Assembly: GCA_014621425.1 (NCBI GenBank) | Contig: JAANBB010000496.1 | Coordinates: 1-26,825, forward strand | Direction: 5' to 3' | DNA length: 26,825 nt | DNA from: Cylindrodendrum hubeiense | Taxonomy: Eukaryota > Ascomycota > Sordariomycetes > Hypocreales > Nectriaceae | Shown: positions 1-10,156 of the stretch, in pieces | Position numbering within the stretch: position 1 is the stretch's first letter | How the letters are laid out: each line of letters opens with the position of its first letter | Translations under genes and position numbers: made by a program | Notes under the pieces: generated by a model | What the model saw: the letters and a program-made list of their open reading frames with translations, nothing else | Databases searched by the model: none | What the model was told of the DNA's origin: nothing

Positions 1-1020
1 TGAAACCCTATTCAGCTACCACTCACGCATCTCAAGGCAGCCAAACGTCTGCAAGCGACGACGACGATGATTGCGATGATGACGACGATGAAACAACTCC
101 CTCGCCAACAACACTGTCAACCTCCACTGTGTCCGTCACTGTCCTAACCACCGCCTCGTCTACTCCTACGGCGGTATCTCCTGGCGGCTATGCTCCCAAG
201 ACCTGCAAGGCGGTTGCCCCCCCACCAGCCGGTCTCACCTGCGGCACCGAAGGATACATTAGCCAGAAGGACCCGGCGGGAAGTTGGCCACCCCAGAAGA
301 AGAAGAATCTCAAAGAGTGTGCTACTCTCTGTTCCACGGGGCCTGGCTGCACCGCCTTTCACTACAGAGAGGACGGCAACTGCCAGATCTTCATGAATGA
401 CTTCTCCTCATACGGATTCTACCCGAGCACGACTGGCACCTACTGGTATCAGAGCGGATGCTTTGAGTGTTCTAGCGGTAAGTTAGCAATCACTTCATAC
501 ACACGAACCACGCTAATCAATAATTAACCTAGACGACACGGCGCTTGATCTTGATTTCACCTACGCTGACATTTCCGACTGGACACTTACCAGCGACGAC
601 GCCAATGCTTTCCACATGGACCTTCAGACATCCGATGGGAAACCCTCGTTGAGAATTCTAGAGATTTACCCCAAAGGAAAGGCCACTATCGATTACCTCT
701 CTACATTCAACGTCGAGGCGGAAGCTACATATGAGTTGGTATTCGACGTCAGGAGCAGTCTTCCCGTCAATCAACACACCGGACTGCCCGACACCGACTT
801 CTCGCTCCTCACATTCTACATCACCACCAATGGCAATATTATCCACGAGACCATCCCTGTGAACGGTGTCTGGGACCGTGGCCAGGGCTGGTTGAAATTT
901 ACAAGCCACTTTGTTGTACGAAAAGAAGATGCAGGCGCGGCTAAACTTTCCTTTACACTCCACGCCAGTGGAGTGCATCTTGATTGGTACTTGAGTTATC
1001 TTTGGGTTAGGAAGGTTTAA
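1..1020 (+). CDS. Partial gene: PAN/apple-like protein with C-terminal beta-sandwich domain (5' end outside window)
   Basis: The frame is open from base 3, so the start codon lies upstream of the window. Exon 1 runs to 477. A 55-nt intron (478-532, donor GTAAGT, acceptor ACCTAG) restores phase by building a GAC codon, and exon 2 is 533-1020 (TAA). The visible product is about 320 aa. A Ser/Thr-rich stretch with an Asp run (codons near 57-92, a GAC/GAT microsatellite) looks like a linker. It is followed by a Cys-containing module (TCKAV, LTCGTEGY, ECATLCSTGPGCTAFHY, NCQIF, GCFECSS) with the spacing of a PAN/apple fold. About 160 residues rich in beta-strand pattern follow, ending in LSYLWVRKV, and resemble the galactose-binding-like C-terminal domains of fungal secreted proteins. 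Role by inference: an extracellular or wall-associated carbohydrate- or protein-binding protein. No catalytic motif is visible. The signal peptide, if any, is off-window. Confidence 0.82.
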
Positions 1021-1945
1021 TACCTACTGGGTTGGGATCCAGAGAATGTAATATAATTGGCAATAGAATAGACATTGATTTCTTGCGAATATTTTAAAAC
1101 TTGTCAACATCCCAGGTGCTGGCTCTTCTGCTCAACTTGGAGATGGTATCAGCGAAAGTCACCAGTATTATTGCACAGCATGGAACCTCATCGTTCACGA
1201 GTTCATTACCTTTGGTTGCTGAATATTACGATGACTACCTACCTCAAATACCAGGAGTATTGCTATTCGCGCACACACGGGTTGCTATCTGCACCCACCA
1301 ATGAACGCATATTCGAAAGGAAATTTGTAATCGCACATAATGTAGTATTTTGATAGGGTAACCCAGGAATAATAATTATGATTACATGTCTCTTCTAGTC
1401 CTGCCGTTATGTTACTTTACTAGATCTGATAATGAGCGTGGGCCTCTGAGTTAAGAAGCTATGGCCTCATATTTATTCAGTAAGGGGTCAAGTGCTCAAG
1501 ATCTGTACCGGTTTCCGAATAGAAGTAGTCAATATTGATTGGCATGTTATTTAATTTAAATTCTACAAAGAAAATAATCGAGCGAGTTGTTATCGTCCCT
1601 ACTCAATTGGTTAAGAGAGACGATGGGCGTCAAGACTCCAAACGATACCCCTTACGTGTGCTACCACGGCCAAATTAATACGAAGTGGCAACCACCATTG
1701 ATCCTTGCGGAAAGGACATACTTCTGGTGTTTTATGGTGCTCCAATAATTAATCCTATCAACATCAATGTGTAGAATATGACTCGAACGCCGACGTATAG
1801 GTCTTATGGAACACTAAGGAATTTGAACAACGCCAACTAGGACAAGATCAACTAATCAATATATTCTAAGCGGTTAAGAATCCATTGATGCACTAAACTA
1901 TTTAATCAAAAACATAATTTTTATGTGATAATGCGCAAGTATGCT
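1021..1945. other. Intergenic, convergent 3' ends; no gene seen
   Basis: This gap separates the plus-strand partial gene from the stop of the minus-strand NACHT gene, so it should hold both 3' UTRs. It is moderately AT-rich, most clearly at 1840-1930. The small open frames around 1075-1353 begin with TTG rather than ATG and show no family-like composition. I see no RNA gene or clear repeat. Confidence 0.6.
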
Positions 1946-4900
1946 TCAAAGTATTAACATATGATAAGTTGAACCATACTCTCGGGCATACAAAGGACCT
2001 GAAACCCATCCCGATTCTCTGGAAAAGGTTTCTGCGTCTTCCACTGGCTTCGCCTCAGAGATGAATCTGCTGGTCGCCATATTCAACACCATCCCAATTG
2101 AACCATGTATATCGCCTAGCTCGCCTGCTGGATAACCATAGGGCATAATATTCTTAACGAAATATGGCATGATAATATCCAAGAGAGTTTTTGAATGTGC
2201 AAGTCTGCCTGGTGTGTAGTACATCGAGCTTGATTTCCCTAGGCATGAGAACATGAGAACTCGGACGAATTCAGGAACTTCAAGATTCTCAAAATCCTCT
2301 TCAAAAGTCGTGTCAGGATGTAGGCGACAGCGTATTGCACTCAACAAGCTAGGAACGCTGACCTCCAGCACAACACAGGCGTCGGGACCAGAGGAAGCAA
2401 GTTGCTGGGAGAGACTCAGAACTCTAGTACTTCCGCGGCCCATCGGCCCGAAAGTCATCCAGGAGACAACTATTTGTGTGCTGTTCTCAAAACAGGCTCC
2501 ACATTGCTTGAACCTATCTAGAGTTTGCGCCATTGAACTAGACATTGAAAGATTGACTACTCCAAGATTACGTTGATGTATCAGTGTAGATCTCAAAAAT
2601 CGCAGCCACGGTGTATCGGTACCCAGAGATGCATTTCTCACCTCCCCACTCAGTGGAGCTGGCATGACCGAATTTGGCGAAATTCCTTTATCCAGCAAGT
2701 ATCTAATAAGACAATTTCGACCAACGTGTGTTGTTTCTTCTCGAACAGTATTCGGAGAAAATGCATAGCAATCTTGCTCGCAGCACTCAAGCAAAATGAA
2801 AGTTGAAATCTCTTTGACATCATTTTCCCTTGTCAACAAATCATTTTGGACATATTCGTTGAATCCATATCTTCCAGCGTATGCTAAAAAGTATACTTCG
2901 CGGCTGGAAAATAGCATGGAGTGATCTGGTCCCTCATCAAGCTCTAAGTAGCCTTTGACGAAAGCTTTTTGGATGATTGATAGAATAACTTGCAGCAGGC
3001 ATGAAGTAACCTTTGTTTGAATGGTGGATAGTGATTCTAGGGATACCCCAAGACTGTTAATTGTCTGTTTACGGGTCCCTCTTTTCGCAAGAAAAGTAAA
3101 GGACCAGAGTTGACATCGGATTAGGCATCCTCTGATAATTCGGGAGATGAGATCATCAGATGAAATTTTATTCCGTTTCCAGATACGTTGACCATCCTCT
3201 GTATCAATGAGAAAGTCCCGAGCTGTTCGATGAATGAACCCAATCGTCATATCTGTATAAGGAACCACGGCATCAAAAGGCCCCTTGTTATAATCATGGG
3301 CTGTCAAATGCGGGCCATCAGATACCTCAAAAAGTCCAGCACACCTAAGACGCAGCATTGTGAGTGTGTGTTCACACTTTTCTCGGAGTCCTTCTGAAGA
3401 CATGTGCCTCTCTTTGACTAGGTAACAGTCTAAAATGAAGTCGTCTGATGCAGCCATAAGTTCGAATATCGATAGGTGCGTGTGCTTCAGCCACCCTATT
3501 TTTGTACCAACGGCACCCATGCTTGTATTAAGCTCATCAAGTAGCAGGATGAGGTTGAAAAACAAAGAGGAGGTTCCTTGATATGTCATATCGTCCTCGT
3601 TTAACCTTAGCCACATATCCTGGTATAACGCTGACAAGTCACTTGGCATCGTATCTAGGCGCTGGAGGAGTTTGTGTATGCACTCTTCATTGTTGATTCC
3701 GTAGATCAAATCATTCAGAACAATAACAACCCAGAGGAATACGCCATCAGCACGTTTCGCTATCGAATCAACAAGTAATCCGAAGTCAACCTTCTTTTCT
3801 GCAGAAGAGGCGGCCTTCGTTAGGGTTTCTGTTGCATATCGCTCAATATCGGGACCAGTTAAGCTTTGCATTCTCAGCATCGGATAATCGTTGAGATGGT
3901 CTTGCAAAACATGTTCCGGCCGACTTGATACGCAAATCTTGACACGTGGGTGACATTGTAGACGTAAAATCAGGTTGATGAGATTGGGCGTTCCATCATT
4001 TGGGAGAACTTCGTCAAGTCCATCAATAAAGATGCAGAATGCGTGTTTCGAATGATCCAAGTAGTCGACGAGGAGGGTTTCCAGTTCATTTGCATCCCAG
4101 GCAGATGGATTTCGCCTATACTCCAAGCTGGGCGACTTCTGAAGGTATTTTAAAGCTGAAGACTTATCCTTGAGGAAGATCTGGTGAACAAGAGAACACA
4201 AAAGCCCCTTAATGCTTTGCTGCATAACGCTTCCTGGCTTCCAGAAGAAGTGAAATAGTATTTGAACACTTGAGCACCAACTCTCTAGTGCTTCTTGAGT
4301 CCTGTAGCTAGAGAGGATGAATTTCATCAGGGTGCTCTTGCCAGATGCTGGTTTTCCACTGATCCAATACATAGACTGGTCAGATTTGAGCCAATCCATG
4401 AAGTCATCCCATTCTAGTTCTTGGGTATCCACATCTGAGTATTTTTGGGTAAATCTTTCACCACGGTTGCTGTCGGTGTCTGAATCTGATACGCTGTTCG
4501 ATCCGGAGGTCAGATCCTCATCTGAGCTGAGCCGTTCGTGATCTTCAGAGCTTGAAATACCGAAGATCCAGAGAAATGTATCTGGATAAGTCGAGGAAAC
4601 TTGAGCATGTCGAGCATTCATTTCATCAAACTCAAGACTGGATAGTATAGATGCGTAAGTAGATTCGACGGTGTTTGGCGCGCCTCTTTCTCGGCGGAGG
4701 CTAATATCACTCGATTGGACTCCAGTTACTCCAACACCCACGTGCTTTGAATTGCCGTCCAATGCTGATGAAATACTCAGAGTGAATAAACCGTTTGCGG
4801 ATGATTCGTCTCTTCCCTTTTGGCCAATTTGGCGGGAAACCTCACTCTGGCGAATCGAGTAGATGTCGGTGTCGGTGTAGATTCCGCTTGCAGCTTCGTT

Positions 4901-6283
4901 CTCTCCCGAGGCTAGGACTCGAAGTTCCTTGATGATATCCTCTCGGTACACATCTCTTGCCCAGTCAAATACATAATCGACTAGCAGCAAAAGTTGCAGG
5001 GCCCCAGTTGACGTTAGAATTGACCCTCGCCACATTTCGACAACGCGCTGCAGTTTGTTAGCCAAGCGTGCCACTAATTCTGATTGAGAGTGACTCACAT
5101 AGTCAATGTTTCCTACGGTATGTGGTTTTGAACGGCCATGTTCCAGAAACGCTACCGAAAGGCGCCAGTCCTCTCCCCTGTTCGAGAAATACCAAACTAG
5201 TGGCCCGGATCGCCATTTTGACCGGCGACCTGCAGCTATACGTAGCTGATTCTGTGTTTCTAAGAATGTCCGAATAGAAAAGCAGGTCTGCATTTGAATT
5301 GAATGCCAATCGCTCCCAGATTTCCCAGATTTTGCCTCGAGAACGAGAAAGGGAAACAACAGGGGTTCGCCGGATTGGTCCAGGGGTCGATCGAAAAATG
5401 ATGGCCCCAGCGCTTCATGAACGGAAACAGCTTCGGTATTATCTCCCTGAAACGATTTGGTCATGTCGTATAGAAGATTTTCGATGTTTCTGGTTTGGCG
5501 TAGTCCAAAAATTGCATCAGGACGTTCTGTGGTCTTAGGAAGCTTCTTCACTATCTCTGGATCATGGCGCACTGTTGCATCTTCGCGATGACCGAATATT
5601 GCATTCAGACCTACCGCCTCGCCGCTAGTATTTTGAGTTAGCCACAGCTAGAAACATACGCTGATCAAAAATGCGATATGAACTAACATGTCTTGGCTGC
5701 GATGCATTCGAGGACACACGCATTGCCTTCGCTTTTTTTGACGCCTCTCCAGAGACTTAGAAAGGGCAGATTCCTCCGCTCTTGTTGCTTCTATCTCCGA
5801 ACGCCATATTCGGTTCCTGCAGTTTCGACTGCCATCAGGTGAGAAAACATCCCCAAGCGACCTGCACATGACCAAAGTTACTTACCAGACGACCTCGGAG
5901 CTGAGCCGTGCCAGTATAATGGGCTCGCACGCCATCCTCCAGGTATTTTCATTTTGGCCTCTGCATCTGCTTGACTTCTCTTTTAGGAGCTCTGCTAGTG
6001 ACTTGATTTCCGCCTTCCAAGGCGCGTTGGCTGCGAGGACAGGGTCTAAAGCATATGTGCTGAACTGCTTCGTACCCAGTTCTTTGATATGCTTCAACGT
6101 AGTCTTGTGTGCTTCAGGCCACTCCGATTCGTCCAGCTCTGTATTGAATTCGATGCGATACTCTCTGCTCAGGCGCTCCAGCTCCCGGAGGGTGTGTCGT
6201 GTGACAGTGGGCATTTTGGTTGCTAGGCGTTCCTCGGTTAATGAGCAAAATCTGTCGTTGGAAACGAGGCTGGGCGATTTCAT
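1946..6283 (-). CDS. STAND NTPase: PD-(D/E)XK-nuclease-like domain + NACHT + DUF7791-like region (1401 aa, 3 exons)
   Basis: Exons on the minus strand are 6283-5886, 5816-5688 and 5624-1946. Intron 1 (5885-5817, 69 nt) starts GTAAGT and ends CTGCAG. Intron 2 (5687-5625, 63 nt) starts GTTAGT, has a GCTAAC branch site and ends ACTAG. Both junctions keep frame, giving 1401 aa. The start is the first ATG (6283) after an in-frame stop; the long third exon has no upstream ATG of its own. Domains: residues 1-175 are helical and charged, with a basic cluster ERRQKKRRQ at 156-164. A nuclease-like core has RPDAIFGL (D212), LVLEAKSG (E272, K274) and Q286/Q288, the D...ExK pattern of PD-(D/E)XK folds. 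A Ser/Asp-rich linker spans about 533-565. NACHT: Walker A GKPASGKST (599-607, K605), Walker B FIDGLDE (D710, D713, E714), SSRPEH (742-747), FLWVV (about 805). FIHRTARDFL (972-981) matches the region that follows NACHT in many fungal proteins. No WD40, ankyrin or TPR array is seen at the C-terminus. Known for STAND proteins: nucleotide-gated oligomerisation that activates an N-terminal effector. Nuclease activity is inferred. Confidence 0.9.
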
Positions 6284-6972
6284 GAAGGCCGTGCCGGCCA
6301 ACTGCGCTTTGCTGCCTAAAAGCCCCCCCTTGCGATTGGATTGTGCTGCCTACACGAATGCGGCCGCAATACGGATCTCGAAGACGGGCTACTTGCGACA
6401 GCGCTAAAACTGGACCTGCGATTGGCTAAGTCTCGGGTCATCTCTCAAACTCCAGGCATCAATGAGTGAAACAGTACTAAATCAGGTTAGTTGAACTTGG
6501 ATTGTTGTATTATGACATTAATAATGAAAACTTGCATGGCAGAACCAGTATTTGTATCTAGCAGTGCTGGGGAGAGTTAGCTCAACGGTGGATTTGTAGC
6601 AGTCGGTCTTCTGCTCGAAATGCCAAGCAAGGGGCTGGGGCTCGCGGGAAGATAAAAAAAAAACATAACTGGAAGCTAAAGATAACCTATTGGAAATGGG
6701 TTCCAGTCAACCGCGTACCGTACAAGATTTGGTGAGGAATGAGTATGTATGTGGTGATACGATATCACAGACTGCCATTCTTACAAATGAAGAGAGGAAC
6801 CAAACGCATTTAAATACACTACATAGATTGAGAAGATCATCGCGACTGTTTGACGAACGACTAAAACCTCCCGAAATACCCTGCTTCCTGTGTGCCCTTG
6901 CCGGCTACAATTGAACTTGACCGGTAAATTCCGAGCTCGAGTAGCAAGAAAATAGCCAGGATACCTAGGGCT
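6284..6972. promoter_or_regulatory. Intergenic: upstream region of the nuclease-NACHT gene
   Basis: Both flanking genes are on the minus strand, so this holds the promoter and 5' leader of the NACHT gene and the 3' UTR of the gene starting at 7840. The first in-frame stop above the chosen ATG is at 6350-6352, so the ATG at 6283 is well bounded. A ten-A run lies near 6653-6662. A tRNA-like string at 6571-6625 is discussed separately and not called. Small open frames here lack an ATG or family features. No convincing TATA element is placed. Confidence 0.4.
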
Positions 6973-7840
6973 TCATTCATCAGCTTCAACTACATCCCAG
7001 GGCCTACCACCATCCGGTATTCCAGGATACTGCGTTGAAGAAAGACCTGGTCGGAAATATTTATGTCTTGTGTACAAACATGCAAGCTTTGGTTAAGGTC
7101 ATACATACCCAACCCGAACATAAGCAACATGATCATACCCAAGGTGGCAGTTTCATGGTGAGGGGCGTGGCCACCCAGTTCATGTAAAATGGCCAGACAA
7201 ACTGAGTCATCAAGAAGAGGGCAAAAAACGAGATTGGCATCATTAATGAGAGGTGCAACCCCTGTTGAAGCCAGGTCCGGGTCGGCTTTGCTCTGTTCCG
7301 GGAGCCTGCGTCGACGAATCTTCGAGTACGTCCAAGCCAGTCGGTTAGGGTGAAGAAGTCATCGTCATTATTCTTGCCCCTGGCAAGAATAATCCCAGCA
7401 GAGCTCTCAGTAGTATAGCGTCGTTTTGAGGCCCGCGATCCATTTGCCTGCCGCACCAGTGCTTTCCAGCGCAATTCTTCGCTGAGCAAATGACCTTGGC
7501 CCAGTACAGCTGGCAGCGCCGCTTGTTCCTTTGGCGGGTGATTCTGCACTGGTTTGGAGTCTTCGGACCATTCAGAAATTAATTCATCGATCAAGGCATC
7601 CAGCATGGGGCTGGGTATGATTGGTGGTGACTCGGCGGTGGTGTCAACCTCCGTAGAGACGGAGACAGGGGGTCGGTCTTCGTTTATGTGGTCAAAGCCA
7701 AGTTCATTTTCGTACGGCCAAACATTGCAGAGATGGTTGTCTGACTTGGAATCTTTAAACCCCTTGGAAGGTTGTTGAGCGTCAGCTCTGGTATGGCCGA
7801 CGTTGCCATTGACTGGTGATTGTAGCTGATGGGTCGTCAT
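6973..7840 (-). CDS. Orphan protein with hydrophobic C-terminal segment (252 aa, 2 exons)
   Basis: Exon 1 is 7840-7139, starting at an ATG after TCTCATT. Read unspliced, it stops at TGA 7135-7133. A better model removes an intron at 7138-7030 (109 nt, donor GTATGA, acceptor AACGCAG) in phase 0 and adds 7029-6973, which encodes a Tyr/Pro/Gly-rich tail ending DVVEADE before TGA. The joined tail LPPWYPGIPDGGRPWD reads as ordinary coding sequence, which is why I prefer it; the short form of 235 aa remains possible. The product is hydrophilic and probably disordered for about 150 residues. It has a basic patch (ASKRRY), a TLTDWLGRTRRF block, and a hydrophobic segment around 198-222 (LHLSLMMPISFFALFLM), likely a single membrane anchor. 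I do not recognise the family. A membrane-associated role is inferred from the hydrophobic segment alone. Confidence 0.68.
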
Positions 7841-10156
7841 AATGAGAAGAGAATTGGTTGGTCTTCGGCTGTGCGACGACGACGGCGACGGCGATAATGA
7901 AATCGATGATGAGGGAGATCAAATAATTGGTGAGTGGGCGAAAATAAAAATTCTTGTTCGTCGTATGAACTTCAATACTGTACGGGTAGTTCATTCCGGC
8001 AACCAGCATGAATTGCACGTCAAACAGGGAAAATGGAGATGCGGAAGACGTTAAATTCCGGTAAACAACAACAATAACAACCGACGGGATTTATAACGAA
8101 CTCCACGCAGTTGTCCGACGGGACGTGCCCATTTCTTTGTTCTTGTTGCCCTGGATCCCGAAGCAAGAGAGGGGTAGGATTGATCAAGATGCTCCGTGCT
8201 TCGTCGTGGTAGCTGGATAGTGGCGTCGTAGAGGGGCCAAAAGTAGTGGCGTTATGTGGGCGCTGAATCTAGATGGGCAAACAATGGCAATGGTAAAGGC
8301 AGGGGCCGATACTGTACTGTGCGAAATGGACAGACAACTACAGGTTGGATTGGAAAGGCGACGCGGTAGATATTCTGCCGATATGGTATTCGTATATCCG
8401 TGGTCTAAGTCGGCTCAACAGGGGTAGGCAGCTCAGTTGAGATGGGCTTAGTTCCACCGCACCTCATCGTACCATTCCATTTGCTCATATTGCGAAAGGG
8501 GACCATCTGTCTCCTCGATGTGTTGCTAACAGCCGACCGGGCGAATAACCGCATTTATCATATTCCTTTGTTAGAGCATTAGCGCACACGGCCTCGGCAG
8601 CAACTGAAAGTAACGTTACCACACGCAAGCACGAATACACACATGACCAGCAACATTGCTCCGCCTTTGGGACTATCCGCTACAAAAAAATACATGTGAA
8701 TGCTTTGACTTCTACTGTTCTAGTAGCACTACTAGACTTCTTAGGACCCGTAGAAATACCACTTGAGCCCGCTCGAACACTTGGGACTCAGATGACGTAT
8801 AATACGGAACCTGTTAGATTAGCCCGTCTGGACTGTGCCGTGTGATTCTGTGGGGGGCATTCGACATTCAAACAATTTTATGCGTTAGTCACTTAGTTGA
8901 GATCATCCAGTTTTCTTGGCTTTGCTGGATAGCATTGGAGGACATGGGAAGGCGGGCCACGACACAAGGAATTCGGGTTAGTCTCCTTTGTCAACAATTT
9001 AGAAGGAGAGGAAATGTAAATTTGTAGCTGTGCACCCCATAACCTTGCCAGATCGCACCATATCTCTGTATATCCCGCATCCCCGGACCCTATTAACCGC
9101 TTCCAAAATTGATGACGTACTCCACTATCAACCGCCGTCTACAACCGGTATCGTCAGTAATGAAACGCCGTTCTCGATATTAGAGGCTCCACATACGTTC
9201 GGTGCAATAGGTTTTGCCGTAAACCGCAAAGTTGGTGCAACTCATGACGGCGCATGGTGCTTCGGCCATGTCCACAAGGACTGAAGATTGAGCTGTGGTA
9301 CGCATGACGAAATACGATTTGCAGCAGGTATAGGTGTAGTTCTCGACTGTCTGTGAGTCTAGGTCTAAAATTCTCTGATCTATCTTGACCCGCGATGCCA
9401 GCCGTGGGGGTTCTGGGGTTCTTTATGTCTATTAGTCGGGGAGAGGCGCAGCTACGATCCGGCTTACTCCGACCAGCCGCATACCAGACCCATCACAGGC
9501 CCAGGGCGTCCAGCTGGGCTGACTGCTGCCCACACGAGGGCGTCGTGGTCTGATCACTGGATGTGAGCCTTTTTTCAGCCCATCTTTAGCGAATCAAGGC
9601 GGTGATGGTGTCGCATCAGACGGGTACTTTAGTCCCAATTGCCTGGGCGGCTTGATGCCCGAGCCGGCCGGCACCCACAGCTGTCCTACTCCGGAGCTCC
9701 AGCTGCATCATATGTGGAAGGCGCATGCATGCAAGGCACGCTGGCTCCGACTGACACCCTGGTCGATCAAGCGTAAGCAACCCTCTACAATATATGAGTC
9801 AATGCATACCTCTTCCTTCCTCGGTATGTTGAGGGGCCCAGAAGATGGATGCCACCAACCTCGGCTAGATTGGGATTCGAAAGCATCACACGACGCCTAT
9901 AGTACACCCAATTAACCGATATACCGAACCCTTCTTGGGTGATATCACCCCCAACGTGCTGAACCCCTCAGCTGCCCATGTCCAAGACACGGTCCCCCCT
10001 GTCGAATACGTGCCTTATCGACCACGTAGATCCGATGGCCCACATTCGCTCAGATTCGCACCTTCAAGCAAGGGTACGACGATCGAGCTCATCACACACC
10101 TAGAGTTCCATGGCTAGCCTAGGCTAAGCCTGGGCTCTTCACATAAAATAAAATAC
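7841..10156. other. Long intergenic stretch, no supportable gene
   Basis: About 2.3 kb lie between the start of the 252-aa gene (minus) and the stop of the APH-like gene (minus). The part nearest 7841 is promoter and leader of the 252-aa gene and contains a GAC/GGC microsatellite at 7872-7895. Open frames at 8842-9027, 9030-9284, 9652-9915 and 9935-10117 are short and show no recognisable motifs or introns linking them. A perfect 12-bp palindrome (10115-10126) sits just past the APH-like stop. I see no tRNA or transposon end. Confidence 0.5.

Noticed and set aside
1075..1353. Small plus-strand frames after the first gene
   Set aside because: They start at TTG, not ATG, lie in the expected 3' UTR zone and have no recognisable sequence.
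5868..6407. Plus-strand open frame of 179 codons
   Set aside because: It is antisense to exon 1 of the nuclease-NACHT gene, whose minus-strand frame has family-like sequence and matching splice sites.
8842..10117. Series of short plus-strand frames as a possible multi-exon gene
   Set aside because: No phase-compatible donor/acceptor pairs join them into a product with recognisable features.
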